23,891 nt of DNA from NCBI GenBank assembly GCA_025351615.1, contig JANXVP010000463.1:1-23891 (forward strand), read 5' to 3'. Every line of letters starts with the position of its first letter. Position 1 is the first letter of the stretch. The notes under the pieces are model-generated. The model saw only the letters and a program-made list of their open reading frames with translations. It searched no databases and was not told the DNA's origin. Origin of the DNA: Ramlibacter sp. Lineage in GTDB: Bacteria > Pseudomonadota > Gammaproteobacteria > Burkholderiales > Burkholderiaceae_C. Positions 9,825 to 19,526 of this stretch are shown here, piece by piece. The translations under genes and the position numbers were made by a program.

Positions 9825-11006
9825 TTGTCCGATTCTCCTGAACTGCGCGCCCCGGTCCTGCTGGTCGGCGTCGACCTTGGCCTGCCCAACTTCGATTCCG
9901 AGCTGGCGGAACTCGGCCTGCTCGCGCAGACCGCCGGGATGGTTCCCGTTGCCCGCATCGCGTGCAAACGCAAGGCGCCCGATGCTGCGCTGTTTGTCGG
10001 CAGCGGCAAGGCTGACGAGATCAAGGCGACAGCCGAAGCAACTGGCGCGACCGAGGTGTTGTTCGACCAGTCGCTCAGCCCGGCCCAGCAGCGCAACCTG
10101 GAGCGCCACATCGGCTTGCCGGTCAACGATCGCACATTGCTGATCCTGGAAATCTTCGGCCAACGCGCCCGCAGCCACGAGGGCAAGCTGCAAGTCGAGC
10201 TGGCGCGGCTGCAATATGTCAGCACGCGCCTGGTCCGGCGCTGGTCGCACCTGGAGCGGCAGACCGGCGGCGCCGGAGTGCGCGGCGGCCCGGGTGAAAA
10301 GCAGATCGAGCTGGACCGGCGAATGATCGGCGACGCCATCAAGCGCACCAAGGAGCGGCTGGTCAAGTTGAAGCGCCAGCGCCAGACCCAGCGCCGCCAC
10401 CGTGAGCGGCGGGGCGCTTTCACGATCTCCCTGGTGGGTTACACCAACGCCGGCAAGACCACCCTGTTCAACGCGCTGGTCAAGGCCCGCGCCTATGCCG
10501 CCGATCAGCTGTTCGCGACGCTGGACACGACCACGCGCCAGCTGTATCTTGCGAATTCCTCAGAGTCGGCAGAGGGCGGCGGCCGCTCCGTCTCCCTGTC
10601 CGACACCGTGGGATTCATTCGCGACCTGCCGCACGGCCTGATCGCTGCCTTTCAGGCCACCTTGCAGGAGGCGGTCGATGCCGATCTGCTGCTGCACGTG
10701 GTCGATGCGGCCAACCCCGACCATCCTGAGCAGATCGCGGAGGTCCAGCGTGTGCTGCAGGAAATCGGCGCTGGCGCCGTGCCGCAGATGCTGGTGTTCA
10801 ACAAGATCGACGCCCTGCCCGACGGCCAGCAGCCCCGGCATGCGAGCGACATGTTCGAACTCGATGGGGCCGCGGTGCCGCGCGTGTTCGTGAGCAGCCG
10901 GACTGGCCAGGGGCTAACAGAGTTGCGGCGCCAGCTCGCCGAGACGGTGGCTCGTCCGGCCTTGCCTTTGCCGCAATCCCCTGAACTTCACGAGGACCTG
11001 GCCTGA
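9825..11006 (+). CDS. hflX: Ribosome-associated GTPase HflX
   Basis: GTPase that binds the 50S subunit and can split stalled or heat-damaged ribosomes. The 393-residue product has the N-terminal HflX nucleotide-binding domain (LLVGVDLG..., FVGSGKADEI), the glycine-rich linker GGAGVRGGPGEKQIELDRR followed by a charged coiled-coil, then the G domain with Walker A GYTNAGKTTLFN (about 204-215), SDTVGFIRDLP (G3) and NKID (G4). I prefer the TTG at 9825 because AGGA (9812-9815) lies 9 bases upstream and the resulting MSDSPELR N-terminus looks native. A TTG at 9795 would add ten residues. It lies 69 bases after hfq and 40 before hflK. Confidence 0.94.
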   Translation: MSDSPELRAPVLLVGVDLGLPNFDSELAELGLLAQTAGMVPVARIACKRKAPDAALFVGSGKADEIKATAEATGATEVLFDQSLSPAQQRNLERHIGLPVNDRTLLILEIFGQRARSHEGKLQVELARLQYVSTRLVRRWSHLERQTGGAGVRGGPGEKQIELDRRMIGDAIKRTKERLVKLKRQRQTQRRHRERRGAFTISLVGYTNAGKTTLFNALVKARAYAADQLFATLDTTTRQLYLANSSESAEGGGRSVSLSDTVGFIRDLPHGLIAAFQATLQEAVDADLLLHVVDAANPDHPEQIAEVQRVLQEIGAGAVPQMLVFNKIDALPDGQQPRHASDMFELDGAAVPRVFVSSRTGQGLTELRRQLAETVARPALPLPQSPELHEDLA

Positions 11007-11046
11007 TTGGGCACAATCGGGCGGCAACAACAATGAGATCGAGCGC

Positions 11047-12369
11047 ATGAACCTCCATTTACGCGGCCTGCGGTGGCTTGGGCTGAAGCGCCTGATCCGG
11101 GGCGTGTTCAACCTGAACGATCCGCGCTGGGGACGTGGCGACGACAACGGGCAGAAGTCCGAAGGCGGGCCGCCCAAGGGCCCGAACCAGGGTCCGCCGG
11201 ACCTGGACGAGCTGTGGCGCGATTTCAACCGCAAGCTCGGCGGCCTGTTTGGCGGCAAGGGCAAGCGCCCGGAAGGCAATGGCGGCGGCTTTGGCGGGGG
11301 CGGTGGCGGCTTCAAACCCGACATGCGCAGCGCTGGGATCGGCGCCTTGGTGGTGGCCGCAGTGGTTGTCCTGATCTGGCTGGGCACCGGGTTTTTCATC
11401 GTCCAGGAAGGCCAGCAAGGCGTCATCACACAGTTCGGCAAATACCACGGCACGGTGGAAGCGGGCTTCAACTGGCGGCTGCCGTATCCGATCCAGCGCC
11501 ATGAGACGGTGAACCTGACACAGTTGCGTTCAGTCGAGATCGGCCGCAGCAGCGTGGTGCAGGCCACCGGCCTGAAGGAGTCGTCGATGCTGACGCAGGA
11601 CGAAAACATTGTCGACGTGCGATTCACCATCCAGTACCGCCTCAAGAGTGCGGCGCAGTTCCTGTTCGAGAACCGCAATCCGGACGACGCCGTGATCAAG
11701 GCCGCCGAATCGGCGATCCGCGAAGTGGTCGGGCGCGTCAACATGGACGACCTGCTCGGACGCAACAGCGAGAACATCCAGCGCGATGTCGCCAAGTCGA
11801 TCCAGTTCCAGATGGACCGCTACAAGACCGGCATCGAGGTCCAGAACGTCAACATCCAGAACGTCCAGCCGCCCGAGCAGGTGCAAGCCGCGTTCGACGA
11901 CGCGCTGAAAGCCGGGCAGGACCGCGATCGCCTGAAAAACGAAGGCCAGGCCTACGCCAATGACGTGATTCCACGCGCCAAGGGCGCCGCCGCGCGGCTG
12001 AAGGAAGAGTCTGACGGCTACAGTGCCCGCATCCTGGCGCAGGCTGAAGGTGACGCGCAGCGCTTCCGCTCGGTGCTGACCGAATACCAGAAGGCGCCGC
12101 AGGTGACGCGCGACCGCATGTACATCGACGCGATGCAGCAGGTCTATACCAGTGTGACCAAGGTGCTGGTGGATTCGCGGCAGGGCAACAGCCTGCTGTA
12201 TCTTCCGCTCGACAAGCTGATGCAGCAGGCAGGCGCGGCCGCCGAAAGCGCCGCTCCCGCGTCGGGCGCTACCGCGACGGTCCCGTCCGTCCCCGCCACC
12301 CCGGCGGCCATCCCAGGCGATTCGCGCGCCCGCGACAACTCGCGCACCCGCGACCGCGAAAGCCGCTGA
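11047..12369 (+). CDS. hflK: FtsH protease modulator subunit HflK
   Basis: Inner-membrane SPFH/prohibitin-family protein that with HflC forms a large periplasmic cage around the FtsH protease. The 440-residue protein has a polar Gly-rich cytoplasmic N-terminus (Asn/Pro/Gly-rich to about 95), one membrane helix (about 98-118, ending FFIVQEGQQGVI), the SPFH domain (about 120-290) and an Ala/Glu/Arg-rich helical region with RDRMYIDAMQQVY and VLVDSRQGNSLLYLPLD. The Ala/Pro/Arg tail is low complexity. Two starts are possible: ATG 11047, used here, or GTG 11104, which would give the common FNLNDPRWGRGDD-type start. Neither has a strong ribosome-binding site. Confidence 0.93.
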   Translation: MNLHLRGLRWLGLKRLIRGVFNLNDPRWGRGDDNGQKSEGGPPKGPNQGPPDLDELWRDFNRKLGGLFGGKGKRPEGNGGGFGGGGGGFKPDMRSAGIGALVVAAVVVLIWLGTGFFIVQEGQQGVITQFGKYHGTVEAGFNWRLPYPIQRHETVNLTQLRSVEIGRSSVVQATGLKESSMLTQDENIVDVRFTIQYRLKSAAQFLFENRNPDDAVIKAAESAIREVVGRVNMDDLLGRNSENIQRDVAKSIQFQMDRYKTGIEVQNVNIQNVQPPEQVQAAFDDALKAGQDRDRLKNEGQAYANDVIPRAKGAAARLKEESDGYSARILAQAEGDAQRFRSVLTEYQKAPQVTRDRMYIDAMQQVYTSVTKVLVDSRQGNSLLYLPLDKLMQQAGAAAESAAPASGATATVPSVPATPAAIPGDSRARDNSRTRDRESR

Positions 12370-12370
12370 T

Positions 12371-13270
12371 ATGAACAGAATCGGATTTGTCGTTTCCACC
12401 GTGCTGCTGGCGCTGGCGCTGCTCAGCTCCATGCTTTTCGTGGTTGACCAGCGCCAGTTCGGCGTGGTCTATTCCTTTGGCCAGATCAAGGAAGTGATCA
12501 CCGAGCCGGGCCTGCGTTTCAAGCTGCCGCCGCCGTTCCAGAACGTGGTGTTCCTGGACCGCAGGGTGCTGACGCTGGACAGCCCCGAGACCGGCTCGCT
12601 GCAGACCGCGGAAAAGAAGAACCTGGTGATCGACTGGCTGGTCAAGTGGCGCATCGCCGACCCCAAGCAGTTCATCCGCACCAATTCCGGCGGCGTCAAC
12701 ATCACCACGGCCGAAAATCGCCTGACTTCGGTGGTCCAGGATGCCTTGAAGAACGAAGTGAACCGGCGCACCGCGCGTGAACTGCTGGCGACCGAGCGCG
12801 AGAAGGTCATGCAGGGCGTGCAGCAGCGCCTGGCCGACGACGCGAAAACCTTCGGCATCGAAATCGTCGACGTGCGCATCAAACGCGTGGATTACCCCAA
12901 GGAAGTGGCCGACTCGGTCTATCGCCGGATGGAGTCCGAGCGCAAGCAGGTGGCCAATGAATTGCGCTCCATCGGCCAGGCCGATGGGGAGAAGATCCGC
13001 GCCGACGCCGATCGCCAGCGCGAAGTGATCCTCGCCAACGCCTACCGTGATGCCCAGAAGGTCAAGGGCGAGGGCGACGCCAGGGCTTCCGCGACTTACG
13101 CCGATGCGTTCGGCCGCGATCCGCAGTTCGCGCAGTTCTACCGCAGCCTCGAAGCCTACAAGTCCAGCTTCAGCAAGAAGAGCGACGTGGTGGTGCTCGA
13201 TCCATCCGCATCGGAATTTTTCAAGTCGTTCCGCGGCGGCTCCGCGGCGGCTCCGGCCGGCCGGAAGTAA
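12371..13270 (+). CDS. hflC: FtsH protease modulator subunit HflC
   Basis: Partner of HflK in the SPFH-family HflKC complex that restrains FtsH. The 299-residue product begins with a signal-anchor helix (about 4-24). It has the SPFH domain with VVDQRQFGVVYSFGQIK, DWLVKWRIADPKQF and NRRTARELLATERE, and the helical tail with RMESERKQVANELRSIGQADGEKIRADADRQ, which is the family hallmark. It starts one base after the hflK stop. The Ser/Ala-rich extreme C-terminus (after SEFFKSF) is poorly conserved in the family. Confidence 0.96.
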   Translation: MNRIGFVVSTVLLALALLSSMLFVVDQRQFGVVYSFGQIKEVITEPGLRFKLPPPFQNVVFLDRRVLTLDSPETGSLQTAEKKNLVIDWLVKWRIADPKQFIRTNSGGVNITTAENRLTSVVQDALKNEVNRRTARELLATEREKVMQGVQQRLADDAKTFGIEIVDVRIKRVDYPKEVADSVYRRMESERKQVANELRSIGQADGEKIRADADRQREVILANAYRDAQKVKGEGDARASATYADAFGRDPQFAQFYRSLEAYKSSFSKKSDVVVLDPSASEFFKSFRGGSAAAPAGRK

Positions 13271-13273
13271 AAC

Positions 13274-13462
13274 TTGGACAGCGACCTGCTGTGGGCCGCG
13301 CTGGCCCTGATGCTGGTTTTCGAAGGTCTGTTTCCGTTTCTTTCGCCGCGTGGCTGGCGACGGACCTTCGAACGCCTGCTGGCGATGCAGGACGGGCAGA
13401 TCCGCTTCTTCGGCCTGGTCAGCATCCTGCTCGGGCTCGGCCTGCTCTGGCTGGTCACTTGA
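13274..13462 (+). CDS. Small DUF2065 (YjeT-family) membrane protein
   Basis: A 62-residue protein with two hydrophobic helices (about 5-21 and 44-61) around a basic loop (SPRGWRRTFERLLAMQDGQIRFFG). This is the pattern of the DUF2065/YjeT family, usually found beside hflC. The start is TTG at 13274, 3 bases after the hflC stop. The purine-rich GGAAG at 13262-13266 is about 7 bases upstream. Function is unknown. Coupling to hflKC suggests an inner-membrane role near the FtsH complex, but this is inference. Confidence 0.85.
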   Translation: MDSDLLWAALALMLVFEGLFPFLSPRGWRRTFERLLAMQDGQIRFFGLVSILLGLGLLWLVT

Positions 13463-13497
13463 AGCGGTGGCGACGCGGGACGAACCGCGCAGCCCGG

Positions 13498-13503
13498 TAA
13501 AAT
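13498..13503 (+). promoter_or_regulatory. Possible -10 element upstream of hisZ
   Basis: TAAAAT followed by AC lies 27 bases before the hisZ ATG, in the only gap (68 bases) between the hflKC block and hisZ. It matches the word found before ndk. No convincing -35 box is seen at the right distance. Confidence 0.3.
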
Positions 13504-13530
13504 ACTGTTTTTAACAGCGCCCGAAATTCC

Positions 13531-16084
<2,554 letters not shown>

Positions 16085-16097
16085 CCAGGAAAAAAAC

Positions 16098-16622
16098 ATG
16101 TTGACGGAAGACGGCAAGCATCTGTACGTAAGCTATGACGAGTACCACAACCTGATCGAGAAACTCGCGATCAAGGTGCACCAGTCGGGCTGGGAGTTCG
16201 ACACCATCCTGTGCCTCGCACGCGGCGGGATGCGTCCGGGGGACATCCTGTCGCGCGTCTTCGACAAGCCGCTGGCGATCATGTCGACCAGCTCCTACCG
16301 GGCCGAGGCCGGCACCCGCCAAGGGCACCTCGACATCGCACGCTTCATCACCACCCCCCAGGGCGAGATCGCCGGTAAAGTGCTGCTGGTGGATGACCTG
16401 GCCGATTCCGGAAAGACGCTGCACGCGGTGATCGACCTGCTGCGCAACAACTACGCCCCGATCAGGGAAATGCGCAGCGCTGTGATCTGGACCAAGGGCC
16501 TGTCGACCTTCCAGCCGGATTACTCGGTGGAGTTCTTGCCCACAAACCCATGGATCCACCAGCCGTTCGAGAGCTATGACGGCATGGGCGCGCAGAAGCT
16601 GCTGGACAAGTGGAAAATCTGA
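16098..16622 (+). CDS. Purine-type phosphoribosyltransferase
   Basis: Type I phosphoribosyltransferase, likely salvaging hypoxanthine, guanine or xanthine with PRPP. The 174-residue protein has the PRPP-binding signature VLLVDDLADSGKTLH (about 95-109) and an N-terminal half with LCLARGGMRPGDIL typical of the Gpt/COG2236 group. A clear AGGAAAA precedes the ATG at 16098. It directly follows purA, consistent with purine metabolism. Substrate preference cannot be read from the sequence. A hairpin with a 7-bp stem (16632-16663) follows the stop. Confidence 0.87.
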   Translation: MLTEDGKHLYVSYDEYHNLIEKLAIKVHQSGWEFDTILCLARGGMRPGDILSRVFDKPLAIMSTSSYRAEAGTRQGHLDIARFITTPQGEIAGKVLLVDDLADSGKTLHAVIDLLRNNYAPIREMRSAVIWTKGLSTFQPDYSVEFLPTNPWIHQPFESYDGMGAQKLLDKWKI

Positions 16623-16951
16623 AGTAGTCGTCGCCAAATTTCGGCTGTGCCCATAGTTTGGCGCCGGGTTGACCAGTCAAACGGCCAGGGGCCGACCGGC
16701 GCTTTTCGATGCATTGACAACAACTAGGCCGCTGCACGCGGGAGCAGCAATCCCGGCCCGGTAGTTGGGGTGGCCAAGGCTGTTTCGCTCTCTTTTTGAT
16801 AGCACACGCTTTCGCGCCTGGCCCATCAGGGATAAGGCCTTCGTCCTACGACACGACGCGCGAGCAGCGCATGGCTTGAAGTGATAGTGCGGGCATTGTC
16901 GGGGGCTGGGAAAAATCACTCTCCCGCGAACCAGGCCGAACCCCGGCACTT
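16623..16951. other. 329-bp intergenic gap between purine and polysaccharide blocks
   Basis: No coding region is supported here. It contains a hairpin right after the phosphoribosyltransferase gene: CGCCAAA 16632-16638 pairs with TTTGGCG 16657-16663, with an inner GGC/GCC pair. It lacks a T-run but may end the upstream transcript. A consensus -35 word TTGACA occurs at 16714-16719, but no -10 follows at the right spacing. A TTTTTGATAGC word at 16794-16804 resembles the start of short intergenic repeats common in Comamonadaceae; the rest diverges. The promoter of the following gene is not identified, and its ATG lacks a good ribosome-binding site. Confidence 0.5.
16632..16663 (+). terminator. 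Possible transcript-end hairpin after the phosphoribosyltransferase gene
   Basis: A perfect 7-bp stem (CGCCAAA/TTTGGCG) with an 18-base loop, which can form a further 3-bp GGC/GCC stem, begins 10 bases after the stop codon. There is no following T-run, so it is not a standard rho-independent terminator. Confidence 0.35.
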
Positions 16952-18067
16952 ATGCACAACATCCTCATCATCTCGGGCACTCGCCCGGAAATCATCAAAC
17001 TCGCGCCGGTCTTTCAGGAACTCATGAAAGCCCCATGGGCTCGCGTTGAGTGGCTGCATACCGGACAGCACGGTGAAATGGCAAGTCAGATTCTCGACTG
17101 TTTTGACGTCGTGCCTGACATGACGCTGACCCGCGCCGGGACGAGTTTGCAGGACTTCAGTACAGGCTGCAGGCAACAGCTCGAAGCGGTGATGGAGCAA
17201 CGAAAATGGTCGCTGGTCATTGTTCAAGGCGATACCGAGAGCGCGTTCCAGGGCGCGCTGGCCGCGTTTTACCACCGTGTGCCATTGGCGCATGTCGAGG
17301 CCGGGCTGCGCACCCACAACCTGGGTCGTCCCTTTCCTGAAGAGGGCCTGCGACAGATGATCAGCCGCCTGGCGCAGTTTCACTTTCCGCCGACGCAACG
17401 TTCTCGTGCGGCGCTGAAGACTGAAGGCATCGTAGACGGCCAGATTTACCTGACCGGCAACACCGTGATTGACGCGCAGCAGTGGACCTGCGCGAACCGC
17501 GGAGTCAAACGCACCGCGACCGGCCGCGGTCACCTTCTTGTCACCGTCCATCGGCGCGAGAACTGGGGCGATGATGTCGCCGAGATTTGCCGCGCAATTG
17601 CTGAGATCGCACGCAAGCGGCCGGACCTGGACGTGCTCTTCCCAGTCCATCTGAATCCAGTGATCCAGGGGCCGGTCAACGCGATTCTGGGAGGTATCGA
17701 GAACGTGAAGCTGACAGCGCCGCTTGGCTACACAGAAATGCAGCAGTCGCTCGCGGACGCGTGGTTGGTGTTGACCGATTCAGGTGGACTGCAGGAAGAG
17801 GCGCCCACCTTCGGTGTGCCGGTGCTGGTGTTGCGGGAGGAAACTGAGCGGCCCGAAGCGGTGGAGGCCGGTTGCGCCTTGCTGATCGGACCGACCCGGC
17901 GTGCAATTGTCGATCACGTCACCCGTCTTCTGGGCGATCCAATGGCCTACCGGAAGATGTCGCAGGCCGGCAATCCATTTGGCGACGGCACGGCAGCCCG
18001 GAAGATCGTGCACGCGTTGGCGGCCACCTTCGCTGTGAAACCGGTTGCGCTGCCGGCCTTGGCCTGA
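16952..18067 (+). CDS. wecB: UDP-N-acetylglucosamine 2-epimerase, non-hydrolysing (WecB/MnaA type)
   Basis: Interconverts UDP-GlcNAc and UDP-ManNAc, giving ManNAc-type precursors for surface glycans. The 371-residue protein aligns along its whole length with the family. Motifs are GTRPEIIKLAP at the N-terminus, HTGQHGEM, QGDT with D94, HVEAGLRT with E116, PFPEE with E130, TVHRRENWG with H200, PVHLNP, and the UDP-binding LTDSGGLQEEAP and LREETERPE. D94, E116, E130 and H200 match the catalytic residues D95, E117, E131 and H213 of E. coli WecB, and the hydrolysing NeuC-type pattern is not seen. It is the first gene of the polysaccharide locus, 25 bases before the glycosyltransferase. The Shine-Dalgarno is weak. 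The symbol is by family. Confidence 0.92.
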   Translation: MHNILIISGTRPEIIKLAPVFQELMKAPWARVEWLHTGQHGEMASQILDCFDVVPDMTLTRAGTSLQDFSTGCRQQLEAVMEQRKWSLVIVQGDTESAFQGALAAFYHRVPLAHVEAGLRTHNLGRPFPEEGLRQMISRLAQFHFPPTQRSRAALKTEGIVDGQIYLTGNTVIDAQQWTCANRGVKRTATGRGHLLVTVHRRENWGDDVAEICRAIAEIARKRPDLDVLFPVHLNPVIQGPVNAILGGIENVKLTAPLGYTEMQQSLADAWLVLTDSGGLQEEAPTFGVPVLVLREETERPEAVEAGCALLIGPTRRAIVDHVTRLLGDPMAYRKMSQAGNPFGDGTAARKIVHALAATFAVKPVALPALA

Positions 18068-18092
18068 CCATCTTTTAACAGGAACGCCACGC

Positions 18093-19304
18093 ATGCCGAA
18101 CCCGATTTTCTCAATGGGGCCAAGGAACATGACCAGTGCCTCCGTATCCCTTCTGACGCTCGCACGCAGAGTCATAGCCTGTATGTCGGCGTGCGTTGCA
18201 CGTGTTCAACCGGCCTTTGCCGAGTCGGGCGCGGCAGGCCTCGCGCCGTCCTTCAAGGACTACCGGCTGGCGTCGGTGATGGCCTGCCTGCTGATTGCGA
18301 TCGTGGTGTTGATGGCGCTATACGGACTTCGCCATTTCATCTTCACAATGAATCGCCTGGCTGGAACGCAACGGCATCCTTATATCGACATCGCTGTCGC
18401 GCGGTGGCCGATCGTCACTGTTTTCATTGCCGCGCACAACGAAGAGAAGGTCATTGCCGGCTGCATCGAGGCGCTGCTCAATACCGACTACCCGGCAGAG
18501 CGGCTGAAGATCATTCCGGTCAATGACCGCTCCGTCGATAAGACCGGGGCCATCATCGACAGCTACGCGACGCGCCATCCCTCCCGCATTTCTCCCTTTC
18601 ACCGGGTGGGGGGAAATTCCGGCAAGGCTGCGGCACTCAAGGAAGCTCTCCTTCAAGCCGATGGTGACATTGCGATCATTTTCGATGCCGACTATGTTCC
18701 TGGCCGCGGGTTGATCAAGCAACTGGTGGCGCCGTTTTTCGATCCTGAAGTCGGCGCGGTCATGGGTCGGGTCGTGCCGGTCAACAGCGGCGTCAATCTG
18801 CTGACTCGACTGCTGGATCTGGAGCGCTCGGGCGGCTACCAGGTCGACCAGCAGGCACGGATGAACATGAACCTGTTGCCGCAGTACGGTGGAACCGTTG
18901 GCGGCGTGCGTCTATCCGCGGTTGCGGCGGTCGGAGGCTGGCACGACGACACATTAGCCGAAGACACTGACATTACTTTCCGGCTGATGTTCAATGGGTG
19001 GAAGACGGTCTATACCAATCGCTCGGAGTGCTATGAAGAAGTCCCCGAGGACTGGAGCGTGCGGATCAAGCAAGTCACACGATGGGCCAAGGGACATAAC
19101 CAGGTCATGGCGCGCTACTGGTGGCAGTTTGCAACCAGCCCTTACCTGACGCTGTGGCAGCGCATCGACGGCCTGATGCTGCTTTTCGTGTTCATCATTC
19201 CGCTGGTGATGCTGTTTGGCTGGTGCCTCGCGCTCGGGCTCTATTTCATGAATGCGGGCTCGCTCCTGTCGCAGCTGATCCCTGTGTTTGCGCTGATGAT
19301 CTAA
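18093..19304 (+). CDS. Processive family-2 glycosyltransferase, cut short by an in-frame TAA
   Basis: Predicted inner-membrane synthase that polymerises a sugar nucleotide and moves the chain outward, like BcsA, PgaC or NfrB/YaiP-type enzymes. ATG 18093 is chosen for its AGGAA (18080-18084) 8 bases upstream; the frame is open back to 18045. The 403-residue part contains an unusual N-terminal leader (1-60), a first membrane helix (about 67-85), and a GT-A domain with DAD (198-200), EDTD (290-293) and QVTRW (327-331), the D,D,D,Q(Q/R)XRW signature of processive enzymes. Membrane helices follow near 360-400. TAA at 19302 interrupts the protein, but the same frame runs on to 19526, and that tail belongs to the same protein. 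The catalytic core is intact; the missing tail probably helps form the export channel. As read here it is probably non-functional unless there is readthrough or a base error. Confidence 0.85.
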   Translation: MPNPIFSMGPRNMTSASVSLLTLARRVIACMSACVARVQPAFAESGAAGLAPSFKDYRLASVMACLLIAIVVLMALYGLRHFIFTMNRLAGTQRHPYIDIAVARWPIVTVFIAAHNEEKVIAGCIEALLNTDYPAERLKIIPVNDRSVDKTGAIIDSYATRHPSRISPFHRVGGNSGKAAALKEALLQADGDIAIIFDADYVPGRGLIKQLVAPFFDPEVGAVMGRVVPVNSGVNLLTRLLDLERSGGYQVDQQARMNMNLLPQYGGTVGGVRLSAVAAVGGWHDDTLAEDTDITFRLMFNGWKTVYTNRSECYEEVPEDWSVRIKQVTRWAKGHNQVMARYWWQFATSPYLTLWQRIDGLMLLFVFIIPLVMLFGWCLALGLYFMNAGSLLSQLIPVFALMI

Positions 19305-19526
19305 GGCACCTTGGGCAACTTCGCCGCCTTCTTTGAAATCGTGATCGCCGTACTGCTCGACGGCAACCGGCGCCGGCTGCGCTTGCTGCCGTTCAATATG
19401 CTGGGCTTTATGATCAGCCTGTTCGCAATTTCCGGCGCCGTCTGGAGTTCGATGCTCGACAGCCTTCTCAACCGCGAGATGGTCTGGGACAAGACGATTC
19501 GATACCGTGCGGAGGTGACCCAGTAA
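19305..19526 (+). pseudogene. Detached C-terminal tail of the glycosyltransferase
   Basis: Seventy-three codons directly after the TAA at 19302-19304, in the same frame. They encode GTLGNFAAFFEIVIAVLLDG, a basic RRRLRLLP linker, a strong membrane helix (MLGFMISLFAISGAVW) and a polar end. This is the usual end of a processive GT2 protein, where a G-N-F-A-x-F-x-E segment follows the membrane helices. There is no ribosome-binding site or good start for separate translation; the first possible start is TTG 19311. The final TAA (19524-19526) shares its last A with the ATG of the next gene, showing that the original gene ended here. A single change from TAC or TAT (Tyr) would create the TAA. Confidence 0.8.

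Noticed and set aside
16714..16719. Consensus TTGACA as promoter of the epimerase gene
   Set aside because: No -10-like hexamer at 15-19 bases downstream.
16677..16949. Minus-strand 90-codon open frame in the gap before the epimerase gene
   Set aside because: No recognisable domain, no ribosome-binding site, composition like random high-GC translation.
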